Origin: Candidatus Omnitrophota bacterium
Lineage (GTDB): Bacteria > Omnitrophota > Gorgyraeia > B26-G9
Assembly (NCBI GenBank): GCA_022013205.1
Contig: JAKLQT010000100.1
Location: 1-15,655 of the forward strand
Length of the DNA stretch: 15,655 nucleotides
Direction: 5' to 3'
A model generated the notes under the pieces. The model made no database searches, had not been told where the DNA came from, and was given only the letters and a program-made list of their open reading frames with translations. Below, in pieces: positions 1-6,145 of this stretch (positions are counted from its first letter, which is position 1; each line of letters begins with the position of its first letter). The translations under genes and the position numbers were made by a program.

Positions 1-144
1 AGGAATATTCTGTTCTTCAAATTCAATACCTAAACATTCCTGATATACTGCTTCAAGAAATCCATTGCCTTTTTCATTGTAGACTTCAAAGCAAGCTCCG
101 ATTATCTTATGACTTTCATTTTTGAACAATATATCTTTATCCAT
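1..144 (-). CDS. GxxExxY-family protein, N-terminal 48 residues (runs off the left edge)
   Basis: An ATG at 144-142 opens a frame that stays open for 48 codons to the window edge. Residues 28-34 read GFLEAVY, the G-x-x-E-x-x-Y signature that names this family. It is flanked by the usual N-terminal pattern: SHKIIGACFEVYNEKGNG, then QECL and a Glu-rich stretch. As I recall, the family is a small (about 120-140 residue) PD-(D/E)XK-fold nuclease-like protein of unknown role, common in environmental bacteria and often scattered as single genes. The downstream catalytic part lies outside the window. There is no Shine-Dalgarno: three 9-bp repeats abut the start codon instead. The gene is separated from obgE by more than 300 bases and is probably not part of that operon. 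Family call is confident; biochemical role is not. Confidence 0.85.
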   Translation of the reverse strand, partial: MDKDILFKNESHKIIGACFEVYNEKGNGFLEAVYQECLGIEFEEQNIP

Positions 145-171
145 ATTCGTTTAATTCGTGTGATTCGTGGT
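145..171 (-). repeat. Three 9-bp tandem repeats (CACGAAT type) abutting the GxxExxY start
   Basis: On the minus strand the heptamers CACGAAT (169-163), CACGAAT (160-154) and AACGAAT (151-145) occur at an exact 9-bp period, joined by CA and TA, and end directly against the ATG at 144. The copy nearest the gene has one change. The block occupies the place of the ribosome binding site. The period is too short and the copies too few for a CRISPR array. Confidence 0.8.
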
Positions 172-208
172 TGTATTATCTTATCTTTTTTATTTAATAT
201 CTCCGTTT

Positions 209-275
209 ACCCCCTTAGAGAAAGGTTGCCTGAGACAACCGTCAAAGCCTTAAGATGAATTATCTCTAACGGGGT
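209..275. repeat. 67-bp palindromic (REP/MITE-like) element
   Basis: Left arm 209-221 (ACCCCCTTAGAGA) and right arm 263-275 (TCTCTAACGGGGT) are inverted copies over 13 bp with one mismatch. A smaller hairpin lies inside: GGTTG (224-228) pairs with CAACC (236-240) around a 7-base loop. I see no target-site duplication beside the arms and no U-run typical of a terminator. It could be a non-autonomous mobile element or a structured RNA element between the two GxxExxY starts. Confidence 0.5.
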
Positions 276-302
276 TTATAATTCTTGATATTTTGTCTTT
301 CA

Positions 303-359
303 CTAAGGCCTCAGAGAAATGGTATGAATGATGATTTTACCAATTTCATTTTCTCTCAT
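303..359 (-). pseudogene. Remnant of a second GxxExxY N-terminus (18 codons)
   Basis: An ATG at 359-357 starts MRENEIGKIIIHTISLRP and hits a TAG at 305-303. The first eleven residues (ENEIGKIII type) resemble the start of typical GxxExxY proteins, which continue with an Ala/Val-rich helix and the GxxExxY motif. Here the likeness is lost after about residue 12 and the frame closes. The match is short, so the call rests mainly on two things together: the residue pattern and the repeat leader directly upstream, laid out as for the intact gene at 144. The alternative is a chance short frame. Confidence 0.45.
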
Positions 360-362
360 TAT

Positions 363-386
363 TCTTTGTGGCTCTGTGCCTCTGTG
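363..386 (-). repeat. Three 8-bp tandem repeats (CACAGAG type) before the GxxExxY remnant
   Basis: On the minus strand CACAGAGG (386-379), CACAGAGC (378-371) and CACAAAGA (370-363) follow one another with an exact 8-bp period. They end 3 bases before the ATG at 359. The layout mirrors the 9-bp CACGAAT block before the intact GxxExxY start, but the unit sequence and period differ. Confidence 0.75.
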
Positions 387-475
387 TGAGTTTTATTTAT
401 TTTTATCCTGTTTTTATTTTTTTACCGCTAAAATCACAGAATTTACGAAAGATATTACTATCTAACAAGATATCT
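387..475. other. AT-rich spacer downstream of obgE
   Basis: With the elements listed above, the 331 bases between obgE and the GxxExxY start (145-475) hold no convincing gene. In this part I see only an 8-bp inverted repeat, AAAGATAT (448-455) and ATATCTTT (470-477), with a 14-base loop that touches the obgE stop codon. It is all A/T except one pair and is not followed by a T-run on the minus strand. I would not call it a proven terminator, though it is the only candidate for the end of the obgE transcript. Confidence 0.4.
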
Positions 476-1462
476 TTAAACATTTTCCCATCGGTGAGCT
501 TCATTTAGTTTTTTAAATAAAGCTTCCGTAATCTTTTGTATTCCCTCTCCGCTAATACAGGAGCTACGATATATTTTTTCCTTAATTTGCGCTTTAAAAT
601 CTTTTAAATTCTCTTTTGAAGCTGGCAAATCCATTTTATTTGCCACCAGTACTCGAGGCCTTTTCATGAGCTGCATGTCATATGATTCTATTTCATTGAT
701 AAGATTAAGATAATCATCAACAGGCTGACGCCCCTCTGCTGCGGACATATCAATCAAAAATAGCAAAAGCTTTGTTCGTTCTATATGACGAAGGAATTCA
801 AGCCCCAGGCCTTTCCCCTTATGCGCGTCTTTTATTATGCCTGGGATATCCGCGACAACGAATCTTTTATGAGATTGGCTGGATTTAACAACCCCTAGTA
901 CAGGGCAGATTGTTGTGAAAGGAAAATTTGCTACTTTTGATTTAGCCTCAGAAACAGTATTTACAAACGACGATTTACCGGCATTTGGATATCCGATAAG
1001 GCCTACATCAGCGATTAGCTTAAGCTCCAGGCTTATTATTTTCTCTTGTCCCTGGCCGCCCTCCGTAGCTGGCCTTCCCCGGTAATTGCCCTTCCCAGCC
1101 GCGCCGCCTTTTACAGCTATAACCTGTTCGTTTTCTGAATTCAAATCACGAATCAAAAGTCCATTTTCTTCATCTCGGATAATTGTACCAGGAGGGACTA
1201 GAATGATACGGTCTTCGCCGTTGCTGCCATTTTTCAGATTGCTGCCACCATGCTTACCGGATTCAGCTTTGAAATGCTGTCGATAACGAAAATCCAGCAG
1301 AGTATGCACATTGGGATCAGCGCGCATAATAACATTACCGCCAATGCCTCCATTACCTCCGTCACGTCGGCGATAACGCATCCCTCTTTTATAATAGAAG
1401 CTTTCACAGCCCTTGCCGCCGTTACCCGCTTTGATATAGATCCTGGCCCGGTCAATAAACAT
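476..1462 (-). CDS. obgE: Obg GTPase (ribosome assembly GTPase ObgE/CgtA)
   Basis: A GTPase that binds the maturing 50S subunit and couples ribosome assembly to nucleotide levels. Residues 1 to about 155 form the glycine-rich Obg fold (NGGKGCESF, RDGGNGGIGGNV, GGAAGKGN). The G domain follows: G1 GYPNAGKS at 157-164, the NFPFTT switch region at 179-184, G3 DIPG at 205-208, G4 NKMD at 275-278, and SCISGEG at about 301-307 as G5. At 328 residues it lacks the optional C-terminal OCT domain, the short form found in many phyla. It is last in the rng-rplU-rpmA-obgE run, 15 bases after rpmA. An AAAGG lies just before the ATG, unusually close to it. Confidence 0.96.
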   Translation of the reverse strand: MFIDRARIYIKAGNGGKGCESFYYKRGMRYRRRDGGNGGIGGNVIMRADPNVHTLLDFRYRQHFKAESGKHGGSNLKNGSNGEDRIILVPPGTIIRDEENGLLIRDLNSENEQVIAVKGGAAGKGNYRGRPATEGGQGQEKIISLELKLIADVGLIGYPNAGKSSFVNTVSEAKSKVANFPFTTICPVLGVVKSSQSHKRFVVADIPGIIKDAHKGKGLGLEFLRHIERTKLLLFLIDMSAAEGRQPVDDYLNLINEIESYDMQLMKRPRVLVANKMDLPASKENLKDFKAQIKEKIYRSSCISGEGIQKITEALFKKLNEAHRWENV

Positions 1463-1477
1463 GACCTTTATTTAACC

Positions 1478-1720
1478 TTAATTAACACTAACACTGATTA
1501 CTTTTTCTTTAGGAAAGCAGACTTTCCCGTCAATAAGAGAATAGAGAGTATAATCCCTGCCTACGCCGACATTTTTACCAGGTTTAAACTTCATGCCGCA
1601 CTGTCTAATCAATATTGATCCGGCTCGAACTGCTTCTCCGCCATAATGTTTAACTCCTAACCGCTTTGAATTACTATCTCTTCCGTTACGGCTTGCGCCT
1701 TGTCCTTTTTTAGTTGCCAT
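1478..1720 (-). CDS. rpmA: 50S ribosomal protein L27
   Basis: L27 sits at the peptidyl transferase centre; its flexible N-terminus reaches toward the tRNA ends. The 80-residue product opens MATKKGQGASRNGRDSNSKRLGVKHYGG, the family signature, and continues with the GxxFxPGxNVGxGRDxTLxxLIDG-like core (KPGKNVGVGRDYTLYSLIDG). It has no cleavable N-terminal extension of the Firmicutes type. AAGGAG about 8 bases before the ATG is a strong ribosome binding site. The gene is separated from rplU by 102 bases carrying two hairpins, with no ysxC/prp-like gene between them. Confidence 0.97.
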   Translation of the reverse strand: MATKKGQGASRNGRDSNSKRLGVKHYGGEAVRAGSILIRQCGMKFKPGKNVGVGRDYTLYSLIDGKVCFPKEKVISVSVN

Positions 1721-1739
1721 GTTTCTATCTCCTTAATGA

Positions 1740-1755
1740 GTCCGCCCAGGCGGAC
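1740..1755. repeat. 16-bp GC-rich perfect hairpin before rpmA
   Basis: GTCCGCC and GGCGGAC are separated by two bases, giving a 7-bp perfect stem in AT-rich surroundings. In the rpmA mRNA it ends 6 bases before AAGGAG. Short TCCGCC/GGCGGA palindromes are a common REP type in many bacteria. Here it could also modulate rpmA translation or mark an mRNA processing site. Confidence 0.6.
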
Positions 1756-1761
1756 GAATTA

Positions 1762-1821
1762 ACTCTGTTGAATATGAGGGAAATTGTCGAAGAGAATTTC
1801 CCCATGCCTATGAAACAGAGT
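1762..1821. repeat. 60-bp nested inverted repeat between rplU and rpmA
   Basis: Outer arms ACTCTGTT (1762-1769) and AACAGAGT (1814-1821) match perfectly. Inner arms GGGAAATT (1778-1785) and AATTTCCC (1795-1802) also match perfectly and are extended by ATG/CAT pairs (1774-1776 with 1803-1805) past one bulged base. The transcript begins to fold one base after the rplU stop. There is no T-run after it, so it is not an obvious terminator. It may be a processing or attenuation structure, or a small mobile palindrome. Confidence 0.6.
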
Positions 1822-1822
1822 C

Positions 1823-2131
1823 TTAGTTTATATTTTTTATAAGTAATTTCGTTAACTTCTGCCTATGCCCGGTCTTTTTATGCGAGTTTTTCCTGCGCAG
1901 ATACTTATAGACCACTAATTTCTTGCCTTTTGTCTGCTCTATCACCTCTGCCTCGACCTTTGCCCCCTCTATATAAGGCTGGCCTATCTCAACCTTTTTG
2001 TCATCAGCAACCAGCAGAATTTTATCCAGAGTAATTTTACTCTTTGCCACCACGTCAAGCTTATTAACCTCAATAACATCTTTTGGCGCAACCTTATATT
2101 GCTTACCACCAACCTCTAAAATCGCGTACAC
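1823..2131 (-). CDS. rplU: 50S ribosomal protein L21
   Basis: L21 binds 23S rRNA in the large subunit. The product has the signatures YAILEVGGKQYKV at the N-terminus and YKYLRRKNSHKKTGHRQKLT near the C-terminus, in 102 residues, the normal length. I place the start at the GTG 2131-2129. A GGAGGT lies 7 bases upstream of it, and the protein then begins MYAILEVGGKQ as in homologues. The alternative GTG at 2146-2144 would add five residues (MEVDT) and would contain the Shine-Dalgarno inside the coding part. It lies between rng and rpmA. Confidence 0.96.
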   Translation of the reverse strand: MYAILEVGGKQYKVAPKDVIEVNKLDVVAKSKITLDKILLVADDKKVEIGQPYIEGAKVEAEVIEQTKGKKLVVYKYLRRKNSHKKTGHRQKLTKLLIKNIN

Positions 2132-2200
2132 AGTATCTACCTCCACATTTAAAAATTCATTTTTTCACTTTTTTCTATTAAAAACAATAGTAAAACTATA

Positions 2201-3715
2201 TCACAAAAACATAACCTCTTCAATACCTAAATGTTCGTCAGTAATTATGGCAATTTTCACCCACATCTTCTTTTCCATATTGGTAATGGTCATGCGGTCT
2301 TCATTGAGCAGCCGCATGGCAATTTTAGGATGTACCTTCACCTTAAGATGACGCCTCTTATTTGCTTGAAGAAAACCTCTTATCTGTCTTAATACGGCAA
2401 TAGCAATAGTTTGTATAGATTTTATCCTGCCCGTTCCTGAGCAATGAACGCATTTATCAAAAATTAGACTATCCAGGTTCTTTCTTATCCTCTGTCTGGC
2501 TATCTGAACAATCCCCAGCGGAGAAAACGGATACACCGTAAAACGCGCCTTATCATTTTCCATAGCCTTCAGGAGCACGCTAAGCACCTTTTTCTGATGA
2601 GAAGACTTCTGCATATCAATAAAGTCAATTATAATTATACCGGCCAGGTCTTTCAAAGCTATTTGCCGCGCTATCTCTTTTGCCGCCTCTAAGTTAGTCA
2701 GAAAGGCTGTTTCTTCCAGCCTGCCTCTATTTATAAAGCTGCCGCTATTTACGTCAATTGAGACCAGGGCCTCTGTCCTTTCAATAACTATATATCCGCC
2801 CTTTTTAAGCGATACCTTCTGGGCAAATATCTTTTCTATTTGCTGCTGCGCGTCATGCTGTTCAAAAAGATGCATCTTTTCATTATAAAAACTAATGTAT
2901 CTTCGTAAATGCGGAGCCAGAGTTTGGACAAACCCCATTACTCTTTTATAATCCTCTTTTTTATCTATTAATACCTGTTTTATATCATCGTTGAGAAAAT
3001 CCCTGGCTACTCTCAAAATCAGATCATATTCCTCGTGTATTAAACAAGGAGCATTCCTTCTGGAAGATTTAACTTTTATTGTTTTCCATAATCTGAGCAG
3101 GTATTTTAATTCACGCGCAAACTCTCTCTTTCCCATCCTCTGCGCCTGGGTACGCATAATACAGCCCATATCTTTAGGCAGCCCTATTTCCTTAAGCAGC
3201 GCTTTTAGGCGTTGCCGCTCTTTGTCATTGGTTATCTTTTTAGAAATACCGATATTTTTGCTATACGGCATCAATACCAAAAAACGCCCCGGAAGACTTA
3301 TTTGGGAGGTTAAACGGCTACCCTTGGTACCAAACGGCTCTTTAACGACCTGAACAAGGACATCCTGTCCTTTGGTCAAAAGCTTATCTATTGTCTTTGC
3401 TTCGTAGTTTGCTTTTTTAGGGGCATTATCCGCTGATTCAGCCTCGTCCGCGTTTTCAATGGCATATTCATCACTGCGCAATGATTCCGGTAGTAATTCC
3501 TGTACATACAAGAACCCGTTCTTTTCAAGGCCTATATCAATAAATGCCGCTTCCATGCCTTTAACAACCTGAGCCACCTTGCCTTTGTATATATTGCCGG
3601 CCAGATGCGCCACACTGCTTCTTTCCAGGAAAAACTCCTCAAGCTTGCCGTTTTCTAAAACAGCAACCCTCTTTTCCTGTTCATCAATACTCATTAAAAC
3701 TTCTTTATTCTGCAT
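2201..3715 (-). CDS. rng: Ribonuclease E/G family endoribonuclease
   Basis: A single-strand-specific endoribonuclease that processes rRNA precursors and starts mRNA decay. The 504 residues show an S1 domain at about 37-140 (GNIYKGKVAQVVKGMEAAFIDIG) with an acidic, Ala-rich insertion at about 82-105. The catalytic DNase I-like part has the metal ligands D321 (VSIDVNSGSF) and D364 (IIIIDFIDM). The Zn-link cysteines are C422 and C425 (CVHCSGTG). No long disordered scaffold follows, so it is RNase G-sized. The ATG at 3715 overlaps the upstream DUF2344 gene by 11 bases, implying translational coupling; I see no strong Shine-Dalgarno there. An internal ATG at codon 8 is possible, but the N-terminal residues match the family. 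Confidence 0.94.
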   Translation of the reverse strand: MQNKEVLMSIDEQEKRVAVLENGKLEEFFLERSSVAHLAGNIYKGKVAQVVKGMEAAFIDIGLEKNGFLYVQELLPESLRSDEYAIENADEAESADNAPKKANYEAKTIDKLLTKGQDVLVQVVKEPFGTKGSRLTSQISLPGRFLVLMPYSKNIGISKKITNDKERQRLKALLKEIGLPKDMGCIMRTQAQRMGKREFARELKYLLRLWKTIKVKSSRRNAPCLIHEEYDLILRVARDFLNDDIKQVLIDKKEDYKRVMGFVQTLAPHLRRYISFYNEKMHLFEQHDAQQQIEKIFAQKVSLKKGGYIVIERTEALVSIDVNSGSFINRGRLEETAFLTNLEAAKEIARQIALKDLAGIIIIDFIDMQKSSHQKKVLSVLLKAMENDKARFTVYPFSPLGIVQIARQRIRKNLDSLIFDKCVHCSGTGRIKSIQTIAIAVLRQIRGFLQANKRRHLKVKVHPKIAMRLLNEDRMTITNMEKKMWVKIAIITDEHLGIEEVMFL

Positions 3716-4010
3716 AATTAATTTCTATAGTCCTTAAATCTTTATTTAGCTGTCTATCCATCCTGTCTTTGAATTCCAGCAGTTCCATTTTTGTTTTCAA
3801 AAAAAATAATACTCCCATTTCACCTCTTACTCCCAATTTTAGAGCATCATCGAATTTCACCTTTGGATGAGGGCTGAATCCCTCAGTCAGGACAAAAGGG
3901 ATTTCCGCGCGTCTTAATGCCCTGTAAATAAGCCTTATAAAATCCAGGTGCGATATAAACCGCATCATTCCATCTTTTTTAAACTTTGCTTTAATTTTTA
4001 ACACATCCAT
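3705..4010 (-). CDS. Short DUF2344 (TIGR03936-like, radical SAM-linked) protein
   Basis: The 101 residues contain the family hallmarks MRFISHLD (15-22), IYRALRRAEIPFVLTEGFSPHPK (28-50) and the LKLGV block (58-61). Members are usually about 200 or more residues and follow, or are fused to, a TIGR03960-type radical SAM protein, commonly directly upstream of rng. Their function is unknown to me. This copy ends at about the middle of the usual length and no partner radical SAM gene is adjacent; upstream lies the pilQ terminator. It may be a genuine one-domain form or a 3'-truncated gene. Its stop overlaps the rng start by 11 bases. Confidence 0.8.
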   Translation of the reverse strand: MDVLKIKAKFKKDGMMRFISHLDFIRLIYRALRRAEIPFVLTEGFSPHPKVKFDDALKLGVRGEMGVLFFLKTKMELLEFKDRMDRQLNKDLRTIEINYAE

Positions 4011-4020
4011 CTAATTTTCA

Positions 4021-4053
4021 AAAAATATAAAAATCCAGGACCCAATGGCCCTG
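4021..4053 (-). terminator. Rho-independent terminator of the pilM-pilQ operon
   Basis: On the minus strand CAGGGCC (4053-4047), loop ATTG, GGTCCTG (4042-4036) form a 7-bp stem with one G-U pair. GATTTTTATATTTTTT follows. It sits 21 bases after the pilQ stop and 10 bases before the DUF2344 start. It separates the pilus operon from the rng-obgE operon, whose own promoter must then lie inside or just around this short gap or in the pilQ tail. Confidence 0.8.
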
Positions 4054-4074
4054 TATCTCATTAGTCCTCGGTTT

Positions 4075-5772
4075 TCATTTTCTAAAAAGATACCCCTTAT
4101 TTTTCCTTTCCTCTTCCTCATCTGTTTTCTTTTGGGAAACCGTATCAGGTTTTTTCTCAGCTGCTTTTTCCATCACCTCTTCAGGAGACTCGGTCAATGC
4201 TGTTGCAGCCTTACCGGTAACATCAGCTTCCTGCGTATCCGCCGCCCCGCTCCTTTCCAATTTTCTTATTTCTTCCAATTCTTTATCGAACATGTCTGCT
4301 TTTAAGAAATCAGCTTCCTCGGCTTTGACAACATCTTCCATGCCAAGTTCGGCCATATCTTCTTCAACAGTGCTGAGATCCGTCACCGCCGAATCAAGTG
4401 CTTCTGATATCTTCTTTCTTTTTACTATGCTGTTTTCCTTCACGATATGCGGTGTAATAAAAATAAGCAGATTATTTCTTACAATTTCATTGGCTTTATG
4501 CTGAAAAAGTACCCCCAATATCGGGATATCACCTAAAAAAGGAATCTTTGTTTTAGTTTCAATGGTCTTATCCTTAATCAATCCGCCGATGACCAAAGTT
4601 TCCCCGTCCTTGATCATTACTGTCGCGTCTGCTGTTTGAGTACTCAATACCGGCACTCTTGCTCCTTCAAACTCAATCTCCTCCTGCTTATCGGAAATCT
4701 CAGGATGCAATTTTAATGTAACGTATCCATTCTTATTGATCGTAGGCGTAACTCGAAGGAGGATTCCATAACTCTTATATTCCCAACCGGAAATAACAAA
4801 CCGCCCCTGTTCTTCACTGTATGAATAGTTGGCTATCGGCCAGTCAGTACCGACGTGGATCTCAGCCATCTCATTATCCAGGGTAGTTATGCTCGGATTC
4901 GACAATATCTTTGTTTTTCCATTAGTTTCTATGGCTTCAAGCAAAAGGCTGAAAGATGATCCGTCAAGTATCCCCAACGTGTAATCAGCAGCCGTGGACA
5001 AAGGAAATGAAGGATTTGTAATTGAAGGAAATGAATCCGCCGCATCCCCTTTAGGCATATAATTGCCGTATTTTGCCCCCACATTGTTTGCCGGCCATGG
5101 AAAAGAAGTCGGCCTTGAAGACATTTTAGCATTGTAAGAAGCGTTCCATTTCAATCCCAGGTCTTTAATGTTTGAAAATGTTGTTTCCATGATTCTTGCT
5201 TCAATTGTTACCTGCGGAGTCATCGAATCCAGGCGTTCAATAACCTTGCTAATCTTGTAAATGTTAGTAGGAATATCTGTAACAATTACAAGATTAGCTC
5301 TTGAATCAAATTTTATTTTCCCCCTTTCAGAGCGCATCTCTGAGAGTGATGTTGCGACATCTGATGCTTTAGCATAATTTAAGGTAAATACTTCTGTGAC
5401 CAGATTTTCCTGTCCCTGTTTATCAAGAGTAGTAACGCGGATTATATTTGTCTCCCTTTCATAAGCATACCCATACGTACGGCATATTACATCGAGAACT
5501 TTTTCCCATGGCACATCAGTGATCTGCACGGTAACAAGCCCTTTCACATCAGGATCGGCCACTATGCTCACACTGCCTTTTAAGGCAAGCACCCTGAAAA
5601 CATCCTGTATATCGGCATCCTTGAACTCAACACTGATATTTCCTGTTTGCGTATCCTCAACCTGCATTTCATTTATCTGGTTTGCGGCCAAGAAAGAACC
5701 TACTGCCAAAATCAGCACTAAAACTAAAAATAAAATCTTATTTTTAAAAGTCAGCAATTTGCTATTGTCCAT
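4075..5772 (-). CDS. pilQ: Type IV pilus secretin PilQ with a long acidic tail
   Basis: Forms the outer-membrane ring through which the pilus passes. A signal sequence/TM (about 13-30) precedes an STN domain (46-96, ISVEFKDADIQDVFRVLALKG), an N1-type domain (125-182) and the secretin beta-barrel domain (187-445) with VPVLSTQTADATVMIKDG, ETLVIGGLIKDK, PFLGDIPILGVLF and NNLLIFITPHIV. AMIN domains of the proteobacterial type are absent. After the barrel comes a 120-residue tail (446-565) rich in Glu, Ala and Lys with helical character, ending KGYLFRK. Its role is unknown; it might bind a pilotin or a periplasmic partner. The ATG overlaps the PilP-like gene by 11 bases. The Shine-Dalgarno is a run of nine G, 7 bases upstream. 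Confidence 0.95.
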   Translation of the reverse strand: MDNSKLLTFKNKILFLVLVLILAVGSFLAANQINEMQVEDTQTGNISVEFKDADIQDVFRVLALKGSVSIVADPDVKGLVTVQITDVPWEKVLDVICRTYGYAYERETNIIRVTTLDKQGQENLVTEVFTLNYAKASDVATSLSEMRSERGKIKFDSRANLVIVTDIPTNIYKISKVIERLDSMTPQVTIEARIMETTFSNIKDLGLKWNASYNAKMSSRPTSFPWPANNVGAKYGNYMPKGDAADSFPSITNPSFPLSTAADYTLGILDGSSFSLLLEAIETNGKTKILSNPSITTLDNEMAEIHVGTDWPIANYSYSEEQGRFVISGWEYKSYGILLRVTPTINKNGYVTLKLHPEISDKQEEIEFEGARVPVLSTQTADATVMIKDGETLVIGGLIKDKTIETKTKIPFLGDIPILGVLFQHKANEIVRNNLLIFITPHIVKENSIVKRKKISEALDSAVTDLSTVEEDMAELGMEDVVKAEEADFLKADMFDKELEEIRKLERSGAADTQEADVTGKAATALTESPEEVMEKAAEKKPDTVSQKKTDEEEERKNKGYLFRK

Positions 5773-6145
5773 CTGAATTCCCCCCCCCTTTTTTAAGATT
5801 AATAACCATTACCTTCCCCTCTTTTTGCAGGATAACACTTGCCTTTTTTATAATTAAGACCTGCATATCCATTATCCTCTCTTTTTCTTTAACAAGCTTG
5901 CCGTTTATAATTGCCATGGAATTACCTCTGGGATCCCAGATAATCCCTTCAAGTTCAATATTCTCGCTGTCAGAGGCTGTCTTTGCCCCGGGTAAAATAC
6001 GGCCGTCCTGTGTCACTAAACTTATAAACGGATCGCGATTGCCCTTATCTTCATACGTAAAATCCCGCACACTCGCCCAGGCTCCGGCAGCTGCAACGGT
6101 GCATAATAAGGAAAAAGCCAAAATGTTATTACAGATTTGCTTCAT
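5762..6145 (-). CDS. PilP-like pilus periplasmic protein
   Basis: A 127-residue exported protein: signal peptide at 1-24 (Lys, then a hydrophobic run, then AWA before SVRDF), then FTYEDKGNRDPFIS (29-42), the RDPF motif typical of PilP. A beta-rich region follows: LEGIIWDPRGNSMAIINGKLV, then EKERIMDMQVLIIKKASVILQKEGKVMVINLKK. PilP normally links the PilN/PilO inner-membrane pair to the secretin. The position between pilO and pilQ fits exactly. It lacks an obvious lipobox at the cleavage site (the two Cys are at 5 and 15). The start ATG overlaps pilO by 17 bases; AAGGAT lies 8 bases before it. The C-terminus is encoded by the A6G9 run. Confidence 0.82.
   Translation of the reverse strand: MKQICNNILAFSLLCTVAAAGAWASVRDFTYEDKGNRDPFISLVTQDGRILPGAKTASDSENIELEGIIWDPRGNSMAIINGKLVKEKERIMDMQVLIIKKASVILQKEGKVMVINLKKGGGNSDGQ
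5780..5794 (-). other. A6G9 homopolymer run at the pilP-pilQ junction
   Basis: On the coding strand six A (5794-5789) are followed by nine G (5788-5780). The run encodes KKGGG at the end of the PilP-like protein and also serves as the pilQ Shine-Dalgarno, 7 bases before its ATG. pilQ lies in the +1 frame of the PilP-like gene. Loss of one G, or a +1 slip, would join the two frames into one protein. Confidence 0.75.

Noticed and set aside
145..386. CRISPR array at the left end
   Set aside because: Repeat units are only 8-9 bp, tandem without spacers, three copies each, and no cas genes are near.
1086..1286. Plus-strand open frames across the window (for example 1086-1286, 5898-6410, 7077-7556, 8010-8471)
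   Set aside because: All lie antisense to well-identified minus-strand genes, lack family motifs and ribosome binding sites, and are best read as shadows.
2129..2146. GTG at 2146 as the rplU start
   Set aside because: The GGAGGT Shine-Dalgarno would then lie inside the gene; the GTG at 2131 fits both spacing and the conserved N-terminus.
2160..2200. AT-rich short inverted repeat between rng and rplU as a terminator
   Set aside because: Stem CTATT/AATAG is weak, and rplU follows closely with its own strong Shine-Dalgarno and no visible promoter; read-through is likelier.
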